Assembly (NCBI GenBank): GCA_905221605.1
Contig: CAJNDS010002556.1
Location: 1 to 64,000, forward strand
Source: Symbiodinium natans
Taxonomy: Eukaryota > Sar > Dinophyceae > Suessiales > Symbiodiniaceae
Direction of reading: 5' to 3'
DNA length: 64,000 nucleotides
This document shows positions 61,694-64,000 of this stretch, one piece after another (positions within the stretch are counted from its first letter, which is position 1; each line of letters begins with the position of its first letter). Below the pieces are notes generated by a model. It did no database searches and was not told where the DNA came from. It saw only the letters and a program-made list of their open reading frames with translations. Made by a program: the position numbers and the translations under genes.

Positions 61694-62291
61694 CCAGATT
61701 TCGGGTTTAGGGTTTAGGGCTTAGGGCTTAGGGTTTAGGGTTTAGGGGTTCGGTATTCAGGGTCTAGGGGTCAGGGCTTAGGGTTCGGTGTTTTATGGTG
61801 CAAGATATTTTTGGGTCACACAAAATGCCTGAGATCGCTGGACGGCTCTGCAAAGCAGGGTCGCTCCCGCGGAGGTGTTAAGCGCTTAGAGCCTCGTCTG
61901 TTTAGGCTTTGAGTTTTGTTTTGGGGTTTATACAATTCGAATCGATTCGAATCTTTCGAATGGTTCGACTTTCCTAATTCCCTAAGCCCTAAACCCGAAG
62001 TAAACCTAAATAAACCCTACACCCTGAACTACACCACAAGCCCTGAAGAACACAAAGTAAAGCGCACCCTGGAAGCCACAAACTAAAGCAAGTGTGACTG
62101 AACGCCGATGGGGGGATGGGGGGGTGGGCGGAGCAGGTCCTTCCATAGGTATTCTACTCTTTTTGGGGGCAGGAAAATGGGGCCCTACTGGTAGAGCAAC
62201 TACTTAAAGTCTCCGAAGCCATCATAGGTTTGGGGGTATGGGGTTTAGGTTTAGGACTTTCTCTGCGGGAGTTTCTCCCCAGCCCATTCAG

Positions 62292-62342
62292 CCGATGAGC
62301 TTGTGATCAAGTTGCAGCGTCCAGTGTGGGCTCAAACCGAAG
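62292..62342 (+). CDS. Exon, unknown protein
   Basis: CCCATTCAG|CC acceptor and ACCGAAG|GTATGC donor: DELVIKLQRPVWAQTE. If unspliced the frame runs on to TAA at 62417 (GMQATHAAAAHTLCVLRVVI). Confidence 0.5.
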
Positions 62343-62468
62343 GTATGCAGGCCACCCACGCTGCAGCTGCACATACGCTCTGTGTGTTGCGCGTTGTTAT
62401 TGGGATTTTTCCCTCATAAAGCCGAAGCCAAACTCAAAAAGGCTTAGCCCGAATCCCTGTACCGGCAG

Positions 62469-62601
62469 ATCCTTCTGCTACACAGAATTAGTTGTTTCAG
62501 AAGTGATCCCAAGAACAACTACGCTTCTGTGGTCCCAGCTCTTCCGTCGGCTTTTGATGTTGGAGAGTCCTGAAGGGATCCAAAAAGAAACTGCCACCAT
62601 C
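62469..62601 (+). CDS. Exon, unknown protein
   Basis: TACCGGCAG|A acceptor then SFCYTELVVSEVIPRTTTLL then WSQLFRRLLMLESPEGIQKE and TATIL, running into CCTAAGCCC repeat. Well-mixed composition with a helical second half. 3' boundary unclear; phase does not match 62342 directly. Confidence 0.55.
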
Positions 62602-63027
62602 CTAAGCCCTAAACCCCAAAGCCTAGCCACATAACTCTTGTAGGCCTCATAAGCCCCGCAAGCCTATAACCCAATTGAGAGTAAAGCATCTACCCCCCCC
62701 CCCCCCGAGGTCTTTCAACATACCCATCGCCGCCTGTGTTCCCGATAAACCTCCTAAACCCCATAAACCCCTTAAACCCTCAGGGTTTAGGTTGTAGGGT
62801 TTAGGGTGATCTCCATAAGCCACTCAAACCCTAATTAGGGTTTAGGGCCGTTTAGGGTTTTAGTGGTTCAGGGGTTAGGGTTTTAGCGGTTAAGGGTTCT
62901 AGTGGTCTAGTGTTTAGGTTTATATGGGCTTTGTAGGGTTTAGGAAGCAACCCCTGAACCCCACGAAACCCCTAAACCCTGAACCCTGAACCCTGATTCC
63001 AAAACCCTGAACATCCGAAACTCGAAG

Positions 63028-63106
63028 AGATGGGCAGGCTGCCGAGAAGGTGAGAGACGTGGGAGGCAAGCTGTGGCAGAAGACCGACCACTGGCCGCTC
63101 GGCTGA
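63028..63106 (+). CDS. C-terminal exon, unknown protein
   Basis: ACTCGAAG|A acceptor, then 25 codons DGQAAEKVRDVGGKLWQKTD then HWPLG and TGA at 63104. A GAGAAG|GTGAGA sequence at 63050 is a textbook donor, so the exon may instead end at 63049. Confidence 0.5.
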
Positions 63107-63582
63107 CCTTCGTTTAGATCACAAACCCTAAACTCTGAGCCCTAAACCCTAAACTCGAAACCCCAAACCCTGCTTGTTGTAGGTGACCTGAAAATCCCAG
63201 TATACAGGGTCTTATACCAAGAACCTACGAAAAGAAGTAGGTTCTGGTTTCTTAAGGTAGGGGCTGGGGGCTTAAGGGGTTTCAGGGCGCAGGGTTTCCT
63301 GAATAGACCCCAAGCCCTCAGCCCCGTTGTTTTTTCAACACAAGCTACATCTAGGGTTTAGGGTTTGGGGTTTAGGGTTTAGGGTCTAAACTCTGTCCAA
63401 CCTCAAGCTTACGCAACTAAGCACGGGACCTTGGGGTGGGACATCATAGAGGGTTCGATGATAATCTCTAAGCCCTGAGGCCCTTTTCAAACCCTAAACC
63501 CTAAACCCTAAACCCTGAACCCTAAACCCTAAACCCCAAACCCTAAACCCTAAACCCTAAACTCTTCTGTTTCTTTTGCAAG

Positions 63583-63666
63583 CAACCGAGGTTGCACAAC
63601 CTGCGTGGCGTGCAGAGCCACGAGGCTCTCCCATGGCCCTTGCACCTGCAGAAAGGCGACTTAAAG
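63583..63666 (+). CDS. Exon ending at a family 2 terminus
   Basis: TTTTGCAAG|CAA acceptor, 28 codons QPRLHNLRGVQSHEALPWPL then HLQKGDLK, phase 0, donor TTAAAG|GTTCATGGATAG. The donor sequence is the left terminal repeat of family 2. Another frame (TEVAQPAWRAEPRGSPMALA) is also open. Confidence 0.5.
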
Positions 63667-63753
63667 GTTCATGGATAGTCGTAAGCACCTAAACCCTAAA
63701 CCCTAAACCCTAAACCCTAAACCCTAAACCTTAGGGTTTGGGGTTTAGAGCTC

Positions 63754-63863
63754 TTAAGGTTGATGGGTATTTCGAAGTAGGGTGATACGTACCAGTTGAG
63801 GTTATACGTAATATAGGTTACCCTTACTTCTCACCCTACTTTTAACTACCCACGGACCTTCAA
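63754..63863. mobile_element. Palindromic element, family 2
   Basis: TTAAGGTTGATGGGTAT at the left and TAACTACCCACGGACCTTCAA at the right, 110 bp. The remaining 63864-64000 holds nothing I recognise. Confidence 0.7.
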
Positions 63864-64000
63864 TCACTTGAATATGCCTTGCCCAAGTATGTTCCAGACA
63901 GCCCGAGACTAAACCCGTAACCTCATGGGCTTCCCTTCTACCCCCCCCTCTATACTACCCCCGCTCGGTTGCCCCCTGAAATAACCTTGATTAGGCTCAA

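Noticed and set aside
7908-63540. Idea that the window is a true chromosome end
   Set aside because: Telomeric blocks are short, in both orientations and separated by coding islands throughout; no terminal array is reached.
7908-63540. CRISPR-like array from regularly spaced repeats
   Set aside because: The repeats are head-to-tail heptamers without spacers, and the context is eukaryotic.
1-64000. Spliced-leader RNA, tRNA, rRNA or snRNA genes
   Set aside because: I looked for the dinoflagellate leader phrase and for tRNA-like cloverleaf motifs and saw none; a covariance-model scan would be needed to exclude them.

Overview
The window looks like nuclear DNA of an alveolate, most probably a dinoflagellate. 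The evidence is the plant/alveolate telomere heptamer (TTTAGGG, CCCTAAA on the other strand) scattered internally through about 56 kb, short GC-rich exons, 3' splice sites that mostly read AG|G, 5' splice sites that are GT or apparently GC, and a ubiquitin-like N-terminus of a style common in dinoflagellates. A chromerid or another TTTAGGG-telomere lineage is possible. There is no bacterial-type operon, tRNA, rRNA or CRISPR that I could recognise. No search could be run, so nearly all proteins stay unnamed.

Layout. 1-3170: satellite DNA made of a 24-30 bp module, a second AT-richer module and about 110 bp palindromes. 3190-4000: a degenerate tandem repeat. 4337-7560: a segmental tandem duplication with long CT microsatellites. 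7900-64000: a mosaic of telomere-type repeat blocks in both orientations, short MITE-like palindromic elements, homopolymer tracts, and about 70 short exon-like islands, all supported ones on the + strand.

The islands are typically 50-120 bp, open, and bounded by splice signals, and several neighbours join without breaking the reading frame. The best chains are gene A (9839-12004, five exons, ending in a 179-codon exon), gene B (39201-45303, nine or ten exons, beginning with a ubiquitin-like segment), gene C (50503-51576), gene D (53150-53990), gene E (55524-57134) and gene F (61144-61693).

The main discovery candidate is that introns appear to be built from telomeric repeat. The 5' splice site is repeatedly G|GTTTAGGG, the 3' end is usually a CCCTAAA block followed by a short pyrimidine/CAG acceptor, and in at least three places the telomeric block is flanked by a short direct duplication of the sequence that carries the acceptor. 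Separate palindromic element families also sit at splice junctions, one of them (45912-46082) in a position where its exact removal joins two open exons in frame. This resembles introners (intron-generating elements), here with telomeric repeat as the material.
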